Assembly: GCA_031432545.1 (NCBI GenBank)
Contig: JAVKGX010000001.1
Coordinates: forward strand, 256,411-320,410
Reading direction: 5' to 3'
Length of the DNA: 64,000 nucleotides
Source: Armatimonadota bacterium
Lineage (GTDB): Bacteria > Sysuimicrobiota > Sysuimicrobiia > Sysuimicrobiales > Sysuimicrobiaceae
The position numbers were made by a program, and so were the translations under genes. Shown in pieces: positions 58,045 through 64,000 of this stretch; position 1 is the stretch's first letter, and every line of letters begins with the position of its first letter. The notes under the pieces were generated by a model. It saw nothing but the letters and a program-made list of their open reading frames with translations. It made no database searches and was not told the DNA's origin.

Positions 58045-58368
58045 CTACACCCTCAAAAACTGCTGGAACCGGGGCGCGCCGCGCGCGGCCAGGTCGACCC
58101 GCTCCTGGATGTGGACGAAGGGTTCGAGGTACGCGCGGGCCCGCCGCATCGGCTCGGCGAGGGCCGCGCGCCAGTCGTCGGCTTCGACCCGGTCGGCGGG
58201 CATGCACAACACCGCGTGGGCCTGTTGCCGCCACAGGACGTACTCGTAGGAGGGGAAGGGGGTGGGGCGGAAGACGACGTTGCGCCGGTCGACCTGCAAC
58301 CCGGCGTCGCGCGCAGCCACCTCTAGCCGACGGGCCGCTTCGCGCAGCGGGATCGGTCGCGCGCTCAC
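58045..58368 (-). CDS. Small protein of unknown function
   Basis: A 107-residue protein starting at GTG 58368, which overlaps the stop of the DJ-1/PfpI gene (GTGA). The start of the epimerase follows after 6 bases. It has no signal peptide, no Cys pair and no motif I recognise. The segment YEYVLWRQQAHAVLCMPADR and ARAYLEPFVHIQERVDL look conserved rather than random. Translational coupling on one side and tight spacing on the other argue that it is real and functions with its operon partners. Confidence 0.68.
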   Translation of the reverse strand: MSARPIPLREAARRLEVAARDAGLQVDRRNVVFRPTPFPSYEYVLWRQQAHAVLCMPADRVEADDWRAALAEPMRRARAYLEPFVHIQERVDLAARGAPRFQQFLRV

Positions 58369-58898
58369 GCCACCTTCACACGGGCGAGCAACTCGACGAG
58401 CGCCCGGCAGAACGCGGGTAGGTCGGCCGGCGTCCGCGAGGTCACCAGGTTGCCGTCGACGACCACCTCTCGGTCGACCCAGTTCGCGCCCGCGTTGACC
58501 AGGTCGTCGCGGATGGCGCTCACGCTGGTGACGGTCCGGCCGCGCACGATGCCCGCCGAGATCGGGACCCATCCGGCATGGCAGATGAACGCCACCGGCT
58601 TGCCGGCTTCGTGGATCGACCGCACGAGATCCAGCATGGAGGCGTGGCGACGCATCCGATCCGGAGCGTAGCCGCCGGGGATCACCACCGCGTCGAACGA
58701 GGCAGCCTGCGTCTCGTCCATGCCCACGTCGGCGCGGGCCGGATAACCGTGCTTGCTCTTGTAGGTTTCCCCCGCCCGCGGCCCGACCACCTTCACTTCC
58801 GCGCCGGCCTCCCGCAACCGGAGCACCGGGTACCACAGTTCCAGGTCCTCGTAGAGGTCCTCCACGAGCACCGCCACACGCACGCCGGCAAGGTCCAT
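58365..58898 (-). CDS. DJ-1/PfpI-family protein
   Basis: A 177-residue protein of the PfpI/YhbO group. VRVAVLVEDLYEDLELWYPV contains the conserved Glu, and the nucleophile Cys with its His lies in PVAFICHAGWVPI (Cys about 114). VVIPGGYAPDRMRRH and LVTSRTPADLPAFCRALVEL also match. Members are described as intracellular proteases, glyoxalases or protein deglycases. It is the first gene of the six-gene operon. The ATG has ggcggaggtgcagcg upstream, and a TATACT element (58932-58927) about 28 bases ahead may be its -10. Confidence 0.9.
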   Translation of the reverse strand: MDLAGVRVAVLVEDLYEDLELWYPVLRLREAGAEVKVVGPRAGETYKSKHGYPARADVGMDETQAASFDAVVIPGGYAPDRMRRHASMLDLVRSIHEAGKPVAFICHAGWVPISAGIVRGRTVTSVSAIRDDLVNAGANWVDREVVVDGNLVTSRTPADLPAFCRALVELLARVKVA

Positions 58899-58982
58899 CG
58901 CTGCACCTCCGCCTTCATCTGTGTTCAGTATACCTCCCTGCATAACGAGGGACGGGGGCGCGCGTGCCGAAATCGTGTTGCC

Positions 58983-59900
58983 GTGCGGGCCGATGGCGAC
59001 GGGTTGGTCGGTTATCTGATGGTGCTGGCGGCGGCGGCCTTGTGGGGGAGCTTGGGGATCGCGGTGCGCTTCCTGGACGCGGCGGGTGTCGGCGCGTTCG
59101 AGGCCTCGGCGTGGCGTGCCGGGCTTGCGTGCGCCGGGGCTGTGGCGCTGGCCTGGGCCCGCGGCCGCTCTGTCCGCATCACGGCGCGCGACCTGCCGCT
59201 GTTTGCCGCCTACGGCCTGGTGAGCATCGCGATCTTCTTCGTGACGTACTTCACAGCGATCACGCTCACGACCGTGGCGACCGCCGCGATCTTGCTGTAC
59301 ACCGCCCCCGCGTGGGTGATCGCGCTGTCGGCCATCCTGTTCGGCGAAGACCTGTCCGGCCCCAAGCTGGCAGCCTTGGCGCTGGCGTTCGTCGGCTGCG
59401 CGCTCGTCGTACGCGTCTACGACCCAGCGGCGCTGCGGTTGAATCTGCCGGGCGTCGCGGCGGGCCTGGGGGCCGGTCTGACCTACGGGCTGTACAGCAT
59501 CTTCGGCAAGCACGCGCTGCGTCGGCACGATCCGCTCGTGATCCTCGTGTACGCGTTGGGTTTCGGTACCATCTTCTTGGTGGCAGGCGGGCTGCTGGCG
59601 GGGGTGCCGGCCGGACGTTTCGTCCCCGCGCACGTGCTGCGGGCGCCACTGGCGCTGCTGTACCTGGCGCTGATCACCACGTTGGCGGCCCAGTGGCTGT
59701 ACGTCGGTGGGCTGGCGCGGATCGAGGCCGGGCGGGCCAGCGTCGTCGCGACGTTCGAGCCCGTCGTCGCCGGCCTGCTTGGCTACGTCTTCTTCGGAGA
59801 AGTCCTGGACCGACCGCAACTGCTGGGTGGAGTCCTGGTCCTCTCGGCGGTGTTCCTGGTACGCTCTCAGGCGGTGGCGGGCAGGACGGTCCGGCGATGA
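58983..59900 (+). CDS. DMT-superfamily (EamA) transporter
   Basis: A 305-residue membrane protein with ten predicted segments in two EamA repeats. LMVLAAAALWGSLGIAVRFL opens the first, and GVAAGLGAGLTYGLYSIFGK opens the second. TLTTVATAAILLYTAPAW and EAGRASVVATFEPVVAG are the conserved ends of the repeats. The start is uncertain: GTG 58983, TTG 59004 and ATG 59019 all lack good ribosome sites. It is coupled to the CBS-domain gene by an ATGA overlap. Substrate unknown. Confidence 0.85.
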   Translation: MRADGDGLVGYLMVLAAAALWGSLGIAVRFLDAAGVGAFEASAWRAGLACAGAVALAWARGRSVRITARDLPLFAAYGLVSIAIFFVTYFTAITLTTVATAAILLYTAPAWVIALSAILFGEDLSGPKLAALALAFVGCALVVRVYDPAALRLNLPGVAAGLGAGLTYGLYSIFGKHALRRHDPLVILVYALGFGTIFLVAGGLLAGVPAGRFVPAHVLRAPLALLYLALITTLAAQWLYVGGLARIEAGRASVVATFEPVVAGLLGYVFFGEVLDRPQLLGGVLVLSAVFLVRSQAVAGRTVRR

Positions 59901-60330
59901 ACATCGCGCACATCCTCGCACGGAAGGGCGGTCACGTCTACACGGCCCGGCCCGACCAAACGATCCGGGACGCGCTGGCGCTGCTGGCGCGACACACGTC
60001 GGCGCGCTGGTGGTCGTCGACCCGGACGGCCGGCCGGTCGGCATCCTCTCCGAACGCGACATCGTCCGCGAGGCCGTGCGCGACGAGCGGCTATTCGAAC
60101 GCAGGTTTGCCGACGTCATGACGGCGGAGATCGTCGTCGGGAGGCCCGAGGACGGCCTGATGGTCGTCGCCCATACGATGACCGAGCTGAGGATTCGTCA
60201 CCTGCCTGTGGTCGACGGAGGGCGTCTGGTCGGGATCGTCTCCATCGGGGACGTGGTGAAGGCCCAGCGCGACGCCTACGAGGGCGAGGTGGCCACCCTG
60301 CAGATCCTCACGGAGAGAGCCGGTGAGTAG
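59897..60330 (+). pseudogene. CBS-domain protein with a frameshift
   Basis: An ATG overlapping the DMT stop begins a typical two-CBS protein (ILARKGGHVYTARPDQTIRD). After about 33 residues, near 59992-60000 in gcgcgacacacg, the CBS frame jumps to the -1 phase. There it continues as VGALVVVDPDGRPVGILSER and LRIRHLPVVDGGRLVGIVSI to the stop at 60330. One missing base explains the shift; restored, the protein would be about 144 residues, normal for paired CBS domains. The rest is intact, so this is either a recent mutation or an assembly error in an ACACAC run. CBS pairs bind adenine nucleotides. Confidence 0.8.
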
Positions 60331-60334
60331 ACGG

Positions 60335-60360
60335 CGGAGCGGGTCTTGCGGCCCGCTCCG
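60335..60360 (+). terminator. Stem-loop after the CBS gene
   Basis: CGGAGCGGG (60335-60343) pairs perfectly over 9 bp with CCCGCTCCG (60352-60360) around an 8-base loop, 5 bases after the stop codon. No T-tract follows, so termination would be of the U-less kind or the stem protects the mRNA end. The next gene starts 66 bases later. Confidence 0.5.
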
Positions 60361-60425
60361 TGCGCGTCGCGCCCCGACCGGAGTGGCCTTTCGGTGATCG
60401 CCGGCGCGGGGATTCCCCATTGGGT

Positions 60426-61823
60426 ATGAGCCGACCCGGGAGCGAGGCGCGTCCTGTGCGCGTGGCCGTGTTCGGTGCGGGACCAGCCGGATTCTACGCC
60501 TGCGACCATCTCCTCAACCAGCGGGACGTCGTCGTGGAGGTGGACCTCTTCGACCGGCTGCCCGCGCCCTACGGTTTGGTGCGGTACGGCGTGGCCCCCG
60601 ACCACCAGAAGATCAAGTCGGTGACGGCGGTGTACGACCGGACCGCGTCCCACCCGCGCTTTCGCTTCTTCGGCAACGTCGAGTACGGAAGGCACTTGAC
60701 TCTGGACGACCTCAAGGGGCTGTACCACCAGATCCTCTTCGCCACCGGTGCGCAGGCGGACCGACGGCTGGGGCTGCCCGGTGAGGACCTGAAGGGCAGC
60801 TACTCGGCGACGGAGTTCGTCGCGTGGTACAACGGCCATCCGGATTTCACCCACCTGACGTTCGACCTGCAGCGCGAGGCCGTCGCCGTGGTGGGCGTCG
60901 GCAACGTGGCCGTGGACGTCACGCGGATCCTGCTGCGCTCGACGGACGAACTGGCGCGGACGGACATCGCCGACTACGCCCTGGAGGCGCTCGCGGCGAG
61001 CCGCGTCAGGGAAGTCTACCTCCTGGGCCGCCGCGGCCCTGCGCAGGCCGCTTTCACCAACCCGGAGATCCGCGAACTCGGCGAACTCCCTAACGCGGAC
61101 GCGACCGCGTTGCCCGAGGAGGTGGTCCTGGACGAGCTGAGCCGCGCCGACATCGAGCAGCGCAACGACCGGACCGCCCGCATCAAGGTGGAGATCTTGC
61201 GGGAGTTCGCCAGGCGCACGCCGACCGGCAAACCCCGCCGGCTGATCATGCGCTTTTTGGTCTCGCCGGTAGAGTTTCTGGCGTCCGACGGTCACGTCGG
61301 CGGATTGCGCCTGGTGCGCAACCGTCTTGAGAGGACAGAAGCGGGGACGCTGGTGGCCCGGCCGACCGCAGAACACGAGGACCTGCCGGTGGGGACGGTC
61401 TTTCGGGCGATCGGCTACCGGGGTGTGCCCCTGCCCGGTGTGCCGTTCCACGAGGAGTGGGGTGTCATCCTCAACGACAAGGGACGGGTCCTCGACCCCG
61501 AGACGAAGGAACCCCTGGTGGGGCTGTACGCCGCGGGATGGATCAAGCGGGGCGCGACGGGCGTCATCGGCACGAACAAGCCGGATGCCGCGGAGACCGT
61601 CGCGAACATGGTCGCCGACGTGCGGGTCGGCCGCGTGTTGGCGGCCGACGATCCCGACGCGGAGGCCGCGGAGCGGCTGATCCGGCAGCGCCAGCCCCGC
61701 TGCATCTCCTACGCCGACTGGCGCCGGCTCGACGAACTGGAGGTGGCGCGCGGCAGGGCGCAGGGCAGGCCCCGCGTGAAGTTCACCTCGGTGGAGGAGA
61801 TGCTGGCGGCACTCGGCCGGTGA
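60426..61823 (+). CDS. Ferredoxin-NADP reductase, adrenodoxin reductase type
   Basis: A 465-residue flavoprotein of the FprA/adrenodoxin-reductase family. The FAD site is AVFGAGPAGFYACDHLL, followed by PYGLVRYGVAPDHQKIKSV. The NADPH site is VVGVGNVAVDVTRILLRST, and the C-terminal GLYAAGWIKRGATGVIGTNK is diagnostic. It passes electrons between NADPH and ferredoxin. It could link the ferredoxin reduced by KorAB (10933-13654) to NADP. ATG 60426 is chosen because the FAD motif begins shortly after; the frame extends upstream without a ribosome site. Confidence 0.93.
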   Translation: MSRPGSEARPVRVAVFGAGPAGFYACDHLLNQRDVVVEVDLFDRLPAPYGLVRYGVAPDHQKIKSVTAVYDRTASHPRFRFFGNVEYGRHLTLDDLKGLYHQILFATGAQADRRLGLPGEDLKGSYSATEFVAWYNGHPDFTHLTFDLQREAVAVVGVGNVAVDVTRILLRSTDELARTDIADYALEALAASRVREVYLLGRRGPAQAAFTNPEIRELGELPNADATALPEEVVLDELSRADIEQRNDRTARIKVEILREFARRTPTGKPRRLIMRFLVSPVEFLASDGHVGGLRLVRNRLERTEAGTLVARPTAEHEDLPVGTVFRAIGYRGVPLPGVPFHEEWGVILNDKGRVLDPETKEPLVGLYAAGWIKRGATGVIGTNKPDAAETVANMVADVRVGRVLAADDPDAEAAERLIRQRQPRCISYADWRRLDELEVARGRAQGRPRVKFTSVEEMLAALGR

Positions 61824-61863
61824 CGACCGCATTCGGCGAGGCCGCGCGCCTGCCCGGGTCGGC

Positions 61864-62610
61864 CTACCGCCGAGGGACGGCCCGTGCGCGCGCGGCCGCC
61901 GCAGCGTGGGCGGTCTCCTCGATCCGATCGTCCAAGGGGTGCAGGTCGACTTCGCCGTGGCGACGCCGCAGGGCCAGCCGAAGGACGTGGTCGGCGAAGC
62001 GCGGGTTCTTGGGTAGCAGCGGGCCGTGCAGATACGTGCCGAAGACGTTTCCCTGCACCGCGCCCTCCGAGCCGTCCTCGCCGTTGTTCCCGAACCCGAT
62101 GACCACGCGGCCCAGGGGCTTCGCCGCACCGCCCAGCCGCGTGCGGCCGCCGTGGTTCTCGAAACCCACGAGCGTGCCGACACCCGGCAGGGCGCAGTCC
62201 ACGACGACGTTGCCGACCAGACGCCCGGCGGCCTTGCCCGGGTGTTCGGTCGTGACGTCGAGCAGTCCGATCCCCCGCAGCTGCCCTCCCTCCGCCGGCC
62301 GGTAGGAGTGACCGAGCAACTGGTAACCGCCGCACACCCCCAGCACGACGGCCCCGGAGGCGACGGCCCGCTGGAGGTCGTCGGCGCGGCGTCGCAGATC
62401 CGCGGCCGCCAGCACCTGCTGGCGATCCTCGCCGCCGCCCAAAAAGAACAGGTCGTGGGCGGAGGCGTCCAGCGGGTCGCCCAGGCGCACCGGCGCGATC
62501 GATACGCAGATGCCGCGCGCCTGGGCCCGCCGTCGCAGCACCATGAGGTTGCCACGGTCGCCATAGAGGTTCAGCAGGTCCGGATACAGGTGGCAGATTT
62601 GCAGGTCCAT
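61864..62610 (-). CDS. gatD: Lipid II isoglutaminyl synthase, glutaminase subunit
   Basis: A 248-residue class I glutamine amidotransferase. The nucleophile Cys is in VLGVCGGYQLLGHSY (about residue 95), and the His in FGTYLHGPLLPKNPRFADH (about 192). ICHLYPDLLNLYGDRGNLMV at the start is the GatD pattern. It supplies ammonia to MurT, which amidates D-Glu in the stem peptide of lipid II. It follows murT by 20 bases on the same strand. The C-terminal tail is Ala/Arg-rich. Confidence 0.94.
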   Translation of the reverse strand: MDLQICHLYPDLLNLYGDRGNLMVLRRRAQARGICVSIAPVRLGDPLDASAHDLFFLGGGEDRQQVLAAADLRRRADDLQRAVASGAVVLGVCGGYQLLGHSYRPAEGGQLRGIGLLDVTTEHPGKAAGRLVGNVVVDCALPGVGTLVGFENHGGRTRLGGAAKPLGRVVIGFGNNGEDGSEGAVQGNVFGTYLHGPLLPKNPRFADHVLRLALRRRHGEVDLHPLDDRIEETAHAAAAARARAVPRR

Positions 62611-62630
62611 CGTGGCCACTCCAGCACCGC

Positions 62631-64000
62631 TCAATCTTCCCAGAACCCCCTCACCACGCCGCGCCTGCGCAGCACGCGCCGCAGTTCCAGCATCGCGGTG
62701 TAGGTGGGCACGACGACCAGCGCGCCGCCGTCGGGGACACCCCGCCGGGCCGCCGCCAGCGCGGCGTCGAGGTCGCCGACCACCGTCACGCGCGCGTCGT
62801 CCACGCCGGCATACTTCAGGCGCAGCGCCATCTCCGCAGCCCGGATGCCGCTGACCGTGATCGGCGCGTCCAGGTCGCACAACATCTCGAAGTCCACGTC
62901 CCAAAGCCAGGAGATGTCGTGGCCGTCGGCGGTCCGGTCGTTGATCGCGATGAGCACCGCGGCAGGGCGCTCGGCCTTCAGCGCGCGCAGCACTTCGTTG
63001 AAGCCGGCCGGGTTTTTGGCAAGCAGGATCTGCACGTCGACGCCGTCCCAGCGCAGCCGTTCCGCGCGCCCGAATACCGGCGCGAAGGAGGCGAGCGCCC
63101 GCCGGACGGTCTGCGGGTGGATGCCGATCGCCGCGGCGGCGGCCGTCGCGGCCAGCAGGTTGTAGACGTTGTACAGGCCCGGCAGCACCGTGCGGAGGTC
63201 CATACGGACGCCGTCCCACACCACGGTGGCGTCGGCGCCACGGGTGCCGCGCAGGCAGACGGCCTCCGCCCGAACCCTCAACTCGGGCCGGTGGGCGCCG
63301 CACCGCGCGCAGGTGTAGTCCCCGAGGTGGGAGAGGTAGACCACGCGGTAGTCGTACGGTGTCGCGCAGCGGTAACAGTAGCGTGCGTCGGCCGCGTCCT
63401 CGATGGCCGTGCCGCCGGCGGATTCGTCCTCAATGCCGAACGGGATCGTCTGCGCGCCGAACCGTTCGACGACCGCACCGACCTGGGGGTCATCGGCGTT
63501 GAAGCAGACGACCGTCTCGGGGGGCAACCCCGCAATGGCTTCTCGCCACCGTCCGGCGACGATGTCCACCTCCCCGTAGCGGTCGAGTTGATCCCGGAAC
63601 AGGTTGGTGAGCACGACGACGCGGGGACGCAGCGCATCGATCGCCGCCGGCAGGGTCGCCTCGTCGACCTCGAAGACGCCGACGTCACCCCGCATGCCGC
63701 CCCGCCAGTGCGCACACTCGACGAGCGCGGCGGCAATTCCGGCGGGTAGGTTCGCACCGGCGCGGTTGTGGACGGGTACCAGTCCGGCCTCGGAGAGGAT
63801 GTGGGAGATCAGCCGCGCGGTCGTCGTCTTTCCGTTGGTGCCGGTGACCACGACCGTGCCGTGCGGGAGCCGTGCGCCCAGCGAGCGTACGATCTGTGGG
63901 TCCAGCGTGCGCGCGACGCGCCCGGGCACCGTCGTCCCGCCTCCCAGACCGAGCACGCGGCTCAGACCGGCCGATGCCTTGCCGAGGACGATCGCAGACG
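62631..64000 (-). CDS. murT: Lipid II isoglutaminyl synthase, Mur ligase-like subunit (start outside window)
   Basis: At least 456 residues of MurT. The frame stays open to the window edge, and the residues before GTG 63956 (IVLGKASAGLSRVLGLGGGT) still match the family, so the true start lies outside. VVVTGTNGKTTTARLISHIL binds ATP. FNADDPQV and NDRTADGHDISWLWDVDFE are active-site stretches. A Cys4 zinc ribbon (CYRCATPYDY, then CARCGAHRPE) is inserted in the central domain, as in known MurT proteins. With GatD it makes D-isoglutamine in lipid II, which allows normal cross-linking in many Gram-positive bacteria. Confidence 0.94.
   Translation of the reverse strand, partial: SAIVLGKASAGLSRVLGLGGGTTVPGRVARTLDPQIVRSLGARLPHGTVVVTGTNGKTTTARLISHILSEAGLVPVHNRAGANLPAGIAAALVECAHWRGGMRGDVGVFEVDEATLPAAIDALRPRVVVLTNLFRDQLDRYGEVDIVAGRWREAIAGLPPETVVCFNADDPQVGAVVERFGAQTIPFGIEDESAGGTAIEDAADARYCYRCATPYDYRVVYLSHLGDYTCARCGAHRPELRVRAEAVCLRGTRGADATVVWDGVRMDLRTVLPGLYNVYNLLAATAAAAAIGIHPQTVRRALASFAPVFGRAERLRWDGVDVQILLAKNPAGFNEVLRALKAERPAAVLIAINDRTADGHDISWLWDVDFEMLCDLDAPITVSGIRAAEMALRLKYAGVDDARVTVVGDLDAALAAARRGVPDGGALVVVPTYTAMLELRRVLRRRGVVRGFWED

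Overview
The window is one dense, GC-rich bacterial chromosome segment of about 60 genes. It has no phage, IS element, CRISPR array or rRNA. Lineage cannot be fixed from sequence alone. Three things point to a deep-branching member of the Terrabacteria side of the tree: a Bacillota-like order mfd / foldase / mazG / rqcP / ftsB-divIC / yabR without sporulation genes, a MurT-GatD pair for lipid II amidation, and a ferredoxin-type 2-oxoacid oxidoreductase. Candidate lineages of the Sysuimicrobiota/CSP1-3 or Armatimonadota kind would fit, but this is a guess.

Layout. 1-5.8 kb: tail of an acyl-CoA ligase, an alpha/beta hydrolase and a complete branched-chain-amino-acid-type (HAAT) ABC importer in which LivM and LivG are fused. 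5.8-9.3 kb: pterin dehydratase, then a small accessory patch (ribbon-helix-helix protein, retropepsin-like protein, orphan D12-class DNA adenine methylase, ankyrin protein, small secreted protein). 9.3-16.1 kb: nitroreductase, CcdA, the KorAB oxidoreductase and small metabolic genes. 16.2-20.2 kb: a metal-regulated operon (MntR-type repressor, then ABC binding protein, ATPase and permease). The permease carries a second complete MntR-like module at its C-terminus, and the promoter holds two tandem palindromes. 20.3-23.6 kb: a sugar ABC importer without its own ATPase. 23.6-26.5 kb: LLM flavoprotein, DEAD-box helicase with a long leader, tRNA-Ser(UGA), EVE protein. 26.6-35.2 kb: the mfd-to-yabR housekeeping block, with enolase and a lytic transglycosylase inserted. 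35.2-39.3 kb: a heterodimeric ABC exporter. 39.4-48.7 kb: a five-gene beta-oxidation operon ending in fadD and led by its own TetR repressor, with a divergent glycolate-oxidase-type flavoprotein; one operator lies between them. 48.7-52.8 kb: penicillin-acylase-family enzyme, alpha-toroid repeat protein, PxpA. 52.9-54.9 kb: orphan histidine kinase. 54.9-58.9 kb: a tightly coupled six-gene operon on the minus strand (DJ-1/PfpI, small unknown, epimerase, metallo-hydrolase, alpha/beta hydrolase, two-domain VOC dioxygenase). 59-61.8 kb: DMT exporter, a frameshifted CBS-domain gene, FprA-type ferredoxin reductase. 61.9-64 kb: GatD and MurT (the latter runs off the end).

Together the genes describe a heterotroph that imports organic acids, sugars and metals through ABC systems, burns fatty acids through acyl-CoA intermediates, and uses ferredoxin-linked oxidoreductases. 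The most unusual items are the MntR-fused permease with its tandem operator, the ribbon-helix-helix/retropepsin pair next to an orphan methylase, and the coupled DJ-1/VOC operon.
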